Shown here in pieces: positions 46,929 through 57,600 of a stretch of 64,000 nt of DNA. Both the position numbers and the translations under genes were made by a program. The notes beneath the pieces were generated by a model, which saw only the letters and a list, made by a program, of their open reading frames with translations, was not told the origin of the DNA and ran no database searches. This DNA comes from Coffea arabica (taxonomy: Eukaryota > Streptophyta > Magnoliopsida > Gentianales > Rubiaceae), in assembly GCF_036785885.1 (NCBI RefSeq), contig NC_092316.1, forward strand, positions 51,159,001-51,223,000. Reading direction: 5' to 3'. Position 1 is the first letter of the stretch. Every line of letters begins with the position of its first letter.

Positions 46929-47224
46929 CTAACCAAGAGTTGCACAATTCTCCATTGCACACTTATGAATTCTTCTGAAATTGGGATTAGTACTAGGGTT
47001 ATCGACAGGAATTATCGCACAACCCACTATACATCCAACCACACACACCGTCTTCTTTATACAATGTAAGTGTTCACAAATAGTACCATCACAGGCAATT
47101 TCACATCCAGCTCCATAAACGATGTCAAGTGGGTGCACCACTTTAGGATCCTGTCTGATGGAATTGGAGATGCGAAAACACACAAGTGCTAGCATAATTA
47201 TCAGTTTTATTAGGAATTCATGTT
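46929..47224 (-). pseudogene. Cysteine-rich secreted peptide gene, copy C, start region frameshifted
   Basis: The body from the signal-peptide core to the final TAG (46929) is open. A 1-base deletion four codons after the original ATG gives an immediate TAA. The next in-frame ATG, in the middle of the signal peptide (MLALVC), could still begin an 88-codon product with a shortened hydrophobic leader. Against copy A I read seven amino-acid changes and one silent change, one of them adding an extra cysteine between C49 and C60. Probably a pseudogene; a product from the internal ATG cannot be excluded. Confidence 0.65.
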
Positions 47225-47428
47225 TTGATAATTATATCTTGTGTTAAGCTAGTTAAATTAAGACTTAAAAAAGAGATTTTTTGGTACAAATGTAAGGAGG
47301 GAGTTGGAGGCTATAAATTTTTTTTAAAAATCCAAGTTCAAAATAGCTAAGCAGGCTTGATAATATCAGTAAAATCTTAATGTTTATCTTCTACAAACTA
47401 GTAGTGTCATTAAAGATTCTATTTTTTC

Positions 47429-48260
47429 GGAAAAATCATTCAAAACATTCTTTACATTTTTAAAATAACTTTTTTCATTCCTCCCTTTGAAAAGTGTAAT
47501 TTTATATCTTTTACAAATTTACATTGATCAAATTTGGTTCCTATCTAGATTTTTGGCTAATTTTTAGTCGGAATCCATCATTTGCCTTGTACGTGATCAT
47601 TTTCTGAGGGTTAAAATTGTCCAATCACATTTCAAATATTTTGATCCATAATACCTTACATTTCACAAAATAAATTTTTTTGTCCCTTACATTTTACAAA
47701 ATAAATTTTTTCATCTCTCATTGATCATGTGTGCGAATAATTTTTTTTAAATCCAAGTATATGTCTATCTGATTTCACCTAAACAGTATGAATAGCATGT
47801 AATATATTTCTATTTAATTTCACCAACAATTATAATGAGTTTGTTCATATGAGATTAAATAAAGATATATTACATGCTATTCATACTGTTCAACTAAAAT
47901 CAAATAGACATACATGAATTTTAAAGAAAACTGTTCAGACACATGATTATTGAGGGATGACAAAATTTATTTTGCAAAATGCGAGGAACAAAAAAATTCA
48001 TTTTGTGAAATGTGAGAGACTATGAATTTGATTATGTGAAATGTGAGAAACTATGGATCTGATTATGTGAAATGTGATTTGACAATTTTATCTTTAAAAA
48101 ATGATCACGTGTAAAACACGTGATGGATTCCGGTAAAAAACTACTCAGAAACCAAATTTGACTAATATAAATTTGTAAGGGATGTAAAATTATTTTTTTC
48201 AAAGTAAGGGATGAAAAAAATTATTTTATAAATTGTGAGGGATATTTTGAACAATTTTCC
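47429..48260. mobile_element. ~800 bp fold-back element, copy C
   Basis: Long inverted repeat as in units A and B, with an extra ~50 bp tandem duplication in the right arm (GAAATGTGAGA.ACTATG twice near 48005-48065). Confidence 0.75.
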
Positions 48261-49530
48261 TTTGTTTTTTTTGGAAAGAATGTTTTTATTTTTTCAAAAA
48301 CATATCTTAGCCAAATTTTGACTGTTAAGTGTTATTGACCATTTCGTTAACACACTATTATTCAATGTTCAACTATTGGAATCATATTTTCCTTTTAGGT
48401 GGTGGTTAGATGACAGATCCTTTTGTTAATTTGATTGGCAGTTTAACCATTTTAAATTATTGCTTAACAACAGTTGGGTTAATATTACTAACCATCCCCC
48501 TCCCCTACCCTCCCACCAACAAAAAAAAAAAAACGTTTGGGTCATTCGTACTTTGCCCCCCCCACTGTTTTGGATAATTTGCAGTTTATTGATATGAAAT
48601 ATAGTTGTAGTAGTATTTGGCCGCCCAATAAATTTTATTGCCAGTTTATAATTATTGTATTAATTAGGTCTATTTTTTGTTCCAATATGCTTGCTATTTT
48701 TGTTACTCCATTCAATCCATCGCACATATTTTTAGTGAAGATACCTTACCGCCAAATACCACCAGCCACGTCCAACTCCTAGTTGTTAACAGAATACAAA
48801 TTCATGCAGAATTCGTGAATGTCCTTGTTTTGGTTTTCCTTTTTTTTTTGGGACACAGTAGACACTTTTATTCATTTAAAGAATTGGAAAGCCTGATTGT
48901 TAACAGAATAATTGAATTGGAACCTAGTTGTTAACAAAATATAGATTCATGCAGAATTTGTGAATGTCCTTGTATTGGTTGCTTTTTTTTTCGGACACGA
49001 TAGATCTATCTAAATCTACTCCAATTCTATACTACTCCTACATGATAGATTCTATGCAGACACTTGTTTTCGTTTTCCATTCACAAAAAGGTGATGTATT
49101 CCTTGCATGTCACAATGTACAACTGTACAAGGACCACCGTGCCTTCAACTCAACCTTTGGGATTGCTTCATAGAACCAGTTTCACCTCTTGTTCTCCCAA
49201 TTAATGTGACACCTCCTTCAAACTTGAAAATGATTCAAATGAGTCCAAACCATGACTTGTCCGTTTATACGTATGGAACCGGTCTCCATCCGCTATATTA
49301 ACCATCTAATACCCTCTACCCACTAATCTGAATAGTTAAAAAAATATTAATTTTTATTATACTAAAAAGAATATACATCATCTTAAATCAACATACAAAG
49401 TTGAATTTTAAACTTCAGTAGAACCATAGCGAAATTCAACATTTTATGAATAGTAAATTTGATAACCTTCCAAAACAAGATAAACTATAACTAAAAAAAA
49501 GAATATTATTATGAAATTTTAACTAAATTA
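48261..49530. other. Non-coding spacer of core unit (copy C)
   Basis: Collinear with 10275-11684, but ~140 bp (equivalent to 11192-11332) is deleted at CCAG (49176-49179), a tetranucleotide present at both ends of the lost piece in unit A. No gene. Confidence 0.6.
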
Positions 49531-50538
49531 TAGAGATGGTAATATGGATAAATGGTTCATAATTGGTTTTGAGTTAATGGATTGTGGATGAAATTTATCC
49601 AATTCATTTAGATCCATTTAATAAATGGATCCAAATGGATGGATCAAAATGGATTAAATAAAAATCAATTATCCATTTATAATCCATTTAAATAATTCTA
49701 TCAAGACAAAAGCAGTATCAAAATAAGCATGGTGAACACAAATTCCCAGAAATCACTTGCTCACTAAAGTGTAAGTTAGATAGCTTCAGAATTCTATTTT
49801 AAGAGTATTCTGCTTAACACTCTTAAAATCACACTGAACGCAACTAAAGAGCCAACCACTTAAAAAGGATTTACATATTTACACGGGGGCAAAAAAAAAA
49901 ATAATTTCAGGCAAATAGGAGTCTAGCTCAAACCCAAATTCCAAATCCCAAAACCACAAGAGAAAATGATGATAGCCATGCACGATATTAAATATTTCTC
50001 ATTAGGTGTTGCGTCTAAATAGAGTTAACAAATGTTCGACAAATAGGACAAGAAGGCGTCTATAGCAACCACGAGTCTATGCACTGAACATGGAAGCTGT
50101 GGTTGCAAATGGGCAATAATTTGTAAACTTCACCGATCTTGAAACCGTCCAAACACACAGCACATTCCTTGTGGGGGTCTTCTTCCTTGTACTGGAAGAT
50201 GAGTATTTATAGAAATGTCACATGCGTATTAGCTGTTTGTGAGAATGATTGTTTGAAAGATGAGTTTTTATAGTTGGGTTCTCTGTCTAGGATTGAGTTG
50301 AAAAACATGCAATAAAAAAAATATGGTTTTTAGTCATTTTCTTTCCATTTCTTTTATTTGATTTTTTAGTAAATGGATATATATGATTTTTGTGGATAAT
50401 CCATATAAGTCCATTTAATTTAATAGTTTTACTTTGGTCAACCATTTAAAACCAATACTATAAATGGATAATCCAAATCCATTTAATTATGGATTATATG
50501 GAGGGATAAATGGATCTCAATCCAAATTGCCACCTCTA
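49531..50538. mobile_element. Complete hAT-like non-autonomous element (~1008 bp), copy C
   Basis: Left end TAGAGATGGTAATATGGAT and right end (reverse strand) TAGAGGTGGCAATTTGGAT form an inverted pair of the hAT TAGRGGTGGCAA type. The interior carries the RING-H2 fragment and GGAT-rich ends. No transposase ORF. 8-bp flanks (CTAAATTA and ATTGGCAG) do not match, so the insertion is old or the right flank has been rearranged by the LINE fragment. Confidence 0.7.
50015..50206 (-). pseudogene. Captured RING-H2 fragment, copy C
   Basis: Best preserved copy. It has [19 protein letters not shown], then [15 protein letters not shown], a single TAG, and T-P-S-CPICRTF before the terminal TAG (50015-50017). 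All eight zinc ligands of a RING-H2 finger are present. An in-frame stop upstream of the block and the lack of a start codon mark it as a fragment rather than a gene. Confidence 0.8.
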
Positions 50539-51601
50539 ATTGGCAGCATGCAGCTTCGTGCAGCAATAGTATGGTGGCAAACATATAGGGTAGATTATGG
50601 AAGCTGAGTCTTCCAACAAAAGTCAAGATTTTCCTGTGGAGAGTTTGCACGGACACTTTACCAACCAAAGTCAAGCTTCATACACGCGGAGTTTTGCTTG
50701 AGACATCCTGTGGTGTTTGTCACGCTCCACCTGATGACATGAATCACATTTTCCTTTCTTGTCCAATCACTATTCTGTCATGGGCACTCAGCCATTTATC
50801 TACAAAAGTTCACTTGGATAAGGCACAACAAGTCACAATATGGCTCCCGAATCTCCTACATCAACTACCAAGAAAGGACATAGAATTGGTAGCTATTATA
50901 CTGTGGAATCTTTGGAACAATCGCAATGGACTTACCTTTGCCGGTTCGTATGCTGACCCCCTTAGTTTGGTTTCACTCTCTATGAACTTTTTGCACCAAT
51001 ATCGTGAAACTATTTCAAATCCAAGGCACGGCTCCATAACCTCTCCACAATACCAAGCCACACTTACTCATTGAAACAAACCTCAGCTGGATTTTGTCAA
51101 AGCAAACTTTGACGGGGCTGTCTTTCCGTCAGAAGGTTTCTCTAGTATTGGGGTGGTAGTGCGTGATGATGCAGGCAATTTCATAGCTGGTTTGTCTAAG
51201 AGGATCCCTGATATTTTAGCCCCAGATGTGGCTGAAACTAATGCGGCGAAGTTCGCAACAAAGTTGCTAGTTGAGTTGGGCTATAGTAACGTGGCTCTGG
51301 AAGGGGACAACCTAAAGATTGTAAAAAAGCTCCAGCAGTATGATTTTGATGATTTAGCATGTGGCATGGTGATCGATGATGTCTTGCAGCTTCTGCGAAA
51401 TTTCACTAAGTGGGAAGCCATATGGATATCGCGTTCTTTGAACGGTGCAGCTCATAGCTTTGCTAGGAATGCCTGTACTGCCTTGGTTGACCATTTGTGG
51501 AACCATTCACCTCCATCTTTTGTATTATTCGCACTCCAGGCGGACCTTCTCCCGTCTTAATAAAATTTTTTACACTCTTTCTATCAAAAAAAAAGAAAAA
51601 A
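50539..51601 (+). pseudogene. 5'-truncated L1-type LINE: zf-RVT and RNase H domains
   Basis: From ~50586 the frame reads LWKLSLPTKVKIFLWRV and then CGVCHAPPDDMNHIFLSCP, a zf-RVT zinc-binding domain. One TGA (51072-51074) follows, and the same frame goes on as an RNase H-like domain: KANFDGAV (Asp), VAETNAAKFA (Glu), LEGDNLKIV (Asp), then SLNGAAHSFARNA, ending at TAA 51558-51560. This order is the 3' end of plant L1-type ORF2. A short AATAAA-containing trailer and an A-rich tail (51586-51601) follow. Endonuclease and reverse transcriptase are missing. It is an old insertion, directly beside the hAT right terminus. Confidence 0.85.
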
Positions 51602-52258
51602 GATGTCTCTTTTCCTCCCTTGCATTTTCATTATGACATACAAAATTTGTCTAAACGTAAATGGTTAAATTTATATATTTTTTTTCTTGTGAAATGCATT
51701 CTGTTCTTATTACCAAATCGTTGTTAGCCACCAATTATAGGAGTAATAAAGATTGAAACTAAATATATTTGCTTTTAGTATTGAACTTTCATTTCCCTTC
51801 TTTATACTTATTATAACATGTCTTTCAAACAAAAATATGAATTGCTATCCTATATGAGATATATTTAATTGTCCTCAACTACGAAAGAAATTAAAATTAT
51901 ATATTAAGTAAAAAATAATTTATGCAACTTCTATATATAATATATAAATTCATTGTATCATGAACATTTAATGAAAAGTTAATTCACAATGTTAATAAAA
52001 GTAAAAGTTACTTGAGTTATTTTTACAAAATTCATCTTTTTATTTTTTTACTATAGTTTATGATAATTAAAAAATCAATACTTTTGCACTTAAAATTTGT
52101 ATATCATAATAGACATGGAAGATGACAAGAGAGAAATTTAACCATAAAAGAGAAAGGAAGAAAGTGAAAAGCAATAAGCATTATGTGAACACTTTCTTTC
52201 ATTGAGGGCATGATTATATTTTAGTTCATTAAATACATTTGACTCTTAGTTGCCCGGC
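51602..52258. other. AT-rich spacer
   Basis: No gene, tRNA or recognisable repeat seen. Confidence 0.6.
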
Positions 52259-52636
52259 TAGAGGTGCAAACGAGTCGATTCGAGTTAAATTTTGAGTTAA
52301 TTAAGCTAAGTCTCAACATAATTTTACGAAACTCGAACTCGAATTTGAACTCGAATTCAACTCAAATTCGAGAGCTCGAGTTTAAAAAAATAAAAAATAA
52401 ATATTTTATTTTTAAAAAATGAATAAAATAATATTTTTTCTTAACAAATAATAAAATATTAGGGATATATGTAATTTTACTATTAAAATAAAAATATATA
52501 TATTTGAGTTCGAATCAACTCGCGAACTAACAAGTTTAGTATTTTTGAATTCGAGTTTGACTTAATTAGTTTGAATTCGATGTTGATCGAGTTCGAGTCG
52601 AACTCGACTCGAACCGTTCGTGAACTTGTAGCCCTA
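52259..52636. mobile_element. hAT-type MITE, ~378 bp, rich in (T)CGAGTTCGA palindromes
   Basis: Starts TAGAGGTGCAAACGAGTCG. The right end reads, on the other strand, TAGGGCTACAAGTTCACGAA. The interior is composed of CGAACTCGAATT/AATTCGAGTT inverted motifs. There is no clean target duplication, so superfamily assignment rests on the termini and composition. Confidence 0.6.
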
Positions 52637-52881
52637 GCTGAGGCAATTTGTAGGTTTCATTAACATTACGTGTGTGTTGTGACATACTATTGATCCTTAA
52701 TTACAGAAAGAGTTCACTTATAAAAAAGGAATGAAAATCATGATAAATATAAATACAAAAATTCTAAAATCAAGAACATAAACTATCTTTAATTTATTTT
52801 TATCGCTTAAGCCGTACGTCAGATTTTCCCTACAGAAAATATAACTTATAATTTAGCCAAATCAAAATCATTTGGAATGTG

Positions 52882-53071
52882 GGTTCAGGTTGGAACTTAG
52901 TAGCAGCTGCCTCCCTAGCTTACCCGTAGGTTCTATCCCACATCGAGAGTTGGGTTGGTTTGGGTTGGGTAGATAAGTCCCCAAGTTTGCCTCAAGAGTT
53001 GCCGGCTTTTGAGGTTAAATTTGGGATTAGGTTTATTTGCCTGCTTGAAAAAGTCTGATAATTGATAAAAA
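52882..53071 (+). mobile_element. tRNA-like SINE (~190 bp) with target duplication
   Basis: Flanked by TCATTTGGAATGTG at 52868-52881 and 53076-53089, a 14 bp perfect target duplication (18 bp if the A's are counted). It ends in an A-run (GATAAAAAAAA). GGTTCTATCC at 52929-52938 fits the pol III B box of tRNA-derived SINEs; the A box is not clear. No coding potential. Confidence 0.75.
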
Positions 53072-53104
53072 AAAATCATTTGGAATGTGAGAGAATTTTA
53101 TCAG

Positions 53105-53127
53105 TTATTATTATTATTATTATTATC
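53105..53127. repeat. (TTA)n microsatellite
   Basis: Seven to eight tandem TTA/ATT units. Confidence 0.9.
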
Positions 53128-53224
53128 ATTGTAAATAAAGAATGCGAGAGTATGGTGAGATGGAAGTTAGGCAATTGGCAGATTCTCACACTTGCAGAAG
53201 TTTCCTAGTGAGTGCCAGTAGGAC

Positions 53225-53753
53225 TAGGCCTGTCAACGGGTCGGGTCTAGACCCGGATTCGGACCGAATCCGTGAAATTAATGCGGGTATGGGTAGAGAT
53301 TTAATTCCGTTTCCCGGATCCGGATCCGGATCCGTTTTATCAAACAAAAAAACGGGTCGGATACGGAATATAGTATTCCGGCCCGTATTAGACCCGGATC
53401 CGGATATAAATGAATTAATAATTTAAAAAATATATATTTATCAATATAATTTGATTAGGGTGATGTATTTTAATAAAGTTAATTTGATTTTTTTTCTTAT
53501 TTGATTTTTTCTTTGCATTAGTTAGAAATTAGTTTACAAATAAATTTTTTTCTCATTTTTATTAGAAATTATAAAATTTGGTAAATTTGTTCGGGTAGAC
53601 CCGAATCCGGATCCGGGACCGCCGGATCCGGATCCGGAACGTAGAATAAAGGACCCGTCGGGTAAACGGGTCGGGTCCGGATCCGGCATAGTAATTCGGG
53701 TCCGGGTCCAGAATAATGAATTCCGGCCCGGACCCGACCCGTTGACAGCCCTA
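53225..53753. mobile_element. hAT-type MITE (~529 bp) with 8 bp target duplication
   Basis: Flanked on both sides by AGTAGGAC (53217-53224 and 53754-53761). Inverted ends: TAGGCCTGTCAACGGGTCGG and, on the reverse strand, TAGGGCTGTCAACGGGTCGG. An 8 bp duplication is the hAT hallmark. The interior is AT-rich, between GC-rich ends made of repeated GGATCC/CCGGAT. ORFs inside are artefacts of that repeat. It lies ~330 bp upstream of the end of UBC2 exon 1, in its promoter region. Confidence 0.9.
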
Positions 53754-53761
53754 AGTAGGAC

Positions 53762-54606
53762 ACCAAAAGTGGACTCCCTGCTCACCAGTCACTAAAATCC
53801 ACTCCACACCGCAGCCCTCTCCATATCCCCACAATTCCCCCTCCTTTCTTGCTTTCTTTTTTTATTTCTTTTTCCCTTTCCCTACAATTTGCATTTTCAT
53901 TTTTTTGCGATAATCAATCAATCATTCACACGCGCAAGAACAGTTGTAATAATTATATAGTACTTATTAATCAACGAAAACAAGCCCTCGTTTCTTCTTC
54001 TCTTTAGAAACTTCACTGCTTTTTACCTCCTCCTCCAAGGGCTCTCTTCAGCTAAACCCTAGAGCCCTAACCCAGCCCCTTCTCTCAGGTAAATTCCCTT
54101 TTCATACGCATGCATAGTTTTGTTAATTTGGATAAGGGTTTGATGCGTGGTAGTTTGATTTTGTTCTCTAAGAAATTAGTCAAGAAATTAGTGGGTTTGG
54201 AATATGGAATTAGATCTTGGGGACTATAGAAAGACCTGAACTTTCATTTCTTATTTGGGATTTAATCCCTTTATTTCGTTGTGCTGATTATCTGTTTTTG
54301 CAACGATGAAACCCAAATTAAAAGGCTGAAATTTACTTGTCAACCCAATTTGGAATTCTGTGCAAAACCCTAATTTCAGTTTTTTGAGAATTTGGGGGAA
54401 AAGCTTGTTCTTTATCGTCTAGTTCAATTGACAAGAGGCTCAACTTCTAGCTGTAACCATAAAGGGGTGATAGGAAATTATGAGAATAAGTAGGATTTAA
54501 CTTTTGATCGGGTAGATTAACGTATACGGTCTTATGCTATTGATTTGATTAATTTTGAGTTGGTTTTAGTTTGATGGTTTACTATGGGATTTGTAGGTGG
54601 TTTGAA
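53762..54606 (+). promoter_or_regulatory. Promoter, 5' UTR exon and 5' UTR intron of the UBC2-like gene
   Basis: A long C/T-rich tract (53810-53880) lies upstream. The leader holds AAACCCTAG (54054-54062), a telo-box-type motif common in plant housekeeping genes, followed by GAGCCCTAACCC. Exon 1 is non-coding and ends at 54088 before GTAAAT. The intron ends at TTGTAG (54596), ten bases before the ATG. Leader introns of this kind are usual in plant ubiquitin-pathway genes. Confidence 0.7.
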
Positions 54607-57600
54607 ATGTCGACTCCAGCTAGGAAGAGGCTGATGAGAGATTTTAAGAGGTTGCAGCAGGACCCACCCGCTGGCATCAGTGGTGCACCTCAAGACAATA
54701 ACATTATGCTCTGGAATGCTGTGATATTCGGGTGAGCTTTCGACGGAGTTGTTTTGAAACTACAGACTGTTATTGCGAGTGAATTACGTTTGCATATATG
54801 GATAATTTTATTTGTTTGCATGGTTTTTCATTCACTAGTTGGTAAAACGTTTTCTGGTTTCTTTTCTGGTGTGGATTGCAGTCCTGATGATACACCTTGG
54901 GATGGAGGTAAGTCGATCATAACACTCAAAGTTTGTTCTTGCTAAGTTGATGGCATCAATGGGTGATGTGTTGGTGCATGGCTTTCAATGCTTTCTGTAT
55001 GACTTTGAATTATCATACTGTGAAGTTGATGTCCTGAATGGGTGAAGTTTTGGTCCGTGGCTTCTAAAGCTTGTCTATGACTTTAAATTATGAAACTGTG
55101 TAATATTTTTAGGGTGGAATCAAGTCTACTGTGCTTCACTTACCTTTAGTTTGTTGAACAACCAGTTATCGTGTAGCTTTGCTAACCTATTCAATGTTTA
55201 TGTTTAGCATATACATTCAATTGAGTTTTCACTCTGGTCAATGTCCAGACTTCATTTATGAGTTTCACATGTATGTGATGCATCTGAATTTCTAGGATCT
55301 AAAGCTCGAGGATACAGTGAAATTTTGCTTCAACTAATTTTTCTGTATAAAGTCAAGTGTTATCCTGCCTCTGAAGCCACTATGTTTGCTCCACAGATGT
55401 ACTTTTCTGATGTGCGCCTGTTGCTTTTGTTGGTTTAAAGTCAGAAGCCATTTATTTTAAGGAAAATGCATAGAAATGATACAAGTTCATTCTTCTCCTG
55501 TTCTCAGTATCTTGTGTCCTAACTTTGAAGCTAGAACATCTGGCACGTTCATTCTTTCCTTTGGAGATATATTGGCTGTAAATATGTTTGCTTTGGCTTT
55601 AGGACTAGTATTTTGGTTACAGTGCATCTCTATGAACTTGATGGATCCTTATCTAACTTAATTGACCTTTGCTCTTGTACATAAAGAGGGAAATTGGAGA
55701 TGTATGTTATAGTTATGAACTGCTAAACAATTCATCATAGACAATACTATTGCTTTTACAGCCTTATTTGCATTACAAGTGGTACCCTACAAAAACTATT
55801 TATTTCTGGTGTTGGGGTGATTTTTTTACTCTTTATCTATATGTAGAGGAGGGATATGTTTAGGTTTTTTTTTTTTTTTAAAGATTTTTCCATGATAAAG
55901 TAAGTATGACATGCACAAGAAGCCTTCAGCTCTTTGTTGATTGACTTGGCTTATAGTGTCTCTTGGAAATCAATTGCAAGGTTTCGTACTATGTAAGATG
56001 TTGATTATGATCCTGGTTCATCGATTCTTCCAAGGCATGTTGACAATGGGATGACTTCTATGATCTCTTGTTCTCAGAAATACCCTGGGGAAGTTCTTAG
56101 GTGGGAAGTCTACAATTCGGACTTCCATACTCTACCACACAAGTGTCCAAATGCATGGTGCTGCATGCATTTGATTGGTTGCATTTGTACACTTGGCATC
56201 TATAGAAGTTGGAATTTTCCTGCAGAGTGCCTACTTGAGAGTTTTTATATATAAATCGGTACATGTGTGAGAGTAGATGGACAGGAAAGTGCAAACAGTT
56301 GGTCCAGATTATTCATTTGCGGGGGATTATTGCATTATTTCAGTGCAAAACGGAGGAAAAAAAAGAGATCTCTGAAACCAAAAAACAATGTGATAGAGTA
56401 GGTAGGAGGAGAATAGAGCTTAAAAGAAAAATAAGGTTCTTCCAAGGGTTTTTTGGCACAATATTGGGAGCATACCTGTATTGACATGATTTCTGTGATT
56501 CTTGTCACATGCCATGTCATTTGTCTATGAAACATAACATTGTGAAATGTTTCACATAGTGATGTCAAATGGATGTCAAAATTTGTGTGATTTTTAACTG
56601 ATACACTAAGTCATACTTAATGCTATACTTTCCCTAGAATATTTAGGCAATGTGACAATGAGATAATGTTCGTCGTATAAACAATCCATCAGAGAATTAT
56701 GTAGGTTGCTTACCTGAATGCAATTATTATTCAAAATTAAGAAAATATTGCTACTTTTAATCTTTTTCCAAGTATAAAAGTTGGTAGTCGTACAGTTGAC
56801 TTTCAAGTTGATCTTCCACAATTCGACTTCTAAAAATCAGAAATATAATAAGAATAGAAATAATAGGGAAACAAATCAGAACGGTACTCGTCTTTGGCTA
56901 ATTCCTTAGATTATACGTGAAAAAAAAAAACTCGGTCAAATGTTGCTCTGACAATGAGTATGTATTAAACTAGGACAATTTTTTTAATAAAGCACTTATG
57001 CTACCGTGCTTAATCAGTATGGTAGCAGCTGTCAAGTCAAGAAAATAAAACCTGACTTGCTCTCTGTTCTGGCAGAGGCTGCACAATTGTGCAGCCTTTG
57101 ACCAGATTTTTTTTTTTTTAGAAAAAACTGTCTCAGCACGGCAGGGGTGTTTTTATTAAAAAAAGTTTTTGCTTGAGGTAATTTGTTTTCGGTCATGTGG
57201 AAGAGTTTTTCTTTTGGCATTTGTTCTTGACCCACTTAAAGCTCATTGAAGTGCCACTCTTCAGCTTTTGCGCGCCAGCAGTGGCTATTGATTTGGCTTT
57301 GTTGAATCCTGAGGCTTTCCAGCATCATTGGTTGCAGTGGAGGTGTCATCTTCGTCCATGGCACCAATTCCTCCCGCACCTCATTGATCTGCTCGGTCCG
57401 TCAGTAGCCATTTTTCTTTGGATCTAAAAACTAGGGGCAGATAATTCAGAATTAACAACTAAAATCAATTGCAATAAACCTAATAAACCTAAGCCTTTGC
57501 TTTCCTGAATAAACCTAAACCTTTGCAAGATACATAATACTGATGCCGATGAATTGCAAGATACATAATAGTAATGAAAGTTGATGAGGAAGACCCTGAA

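Noticed and set aside
50861-51061. Minus-strand ORF in the LINE
   Set aside because: Shadow of the zf-RVT frame.
53142-53785. ORFs rich in Asp/Pro/Gly/Ser repeats
   Set aside because: Produced by the GGATCCGGATCC repeats of the hAT MITE.
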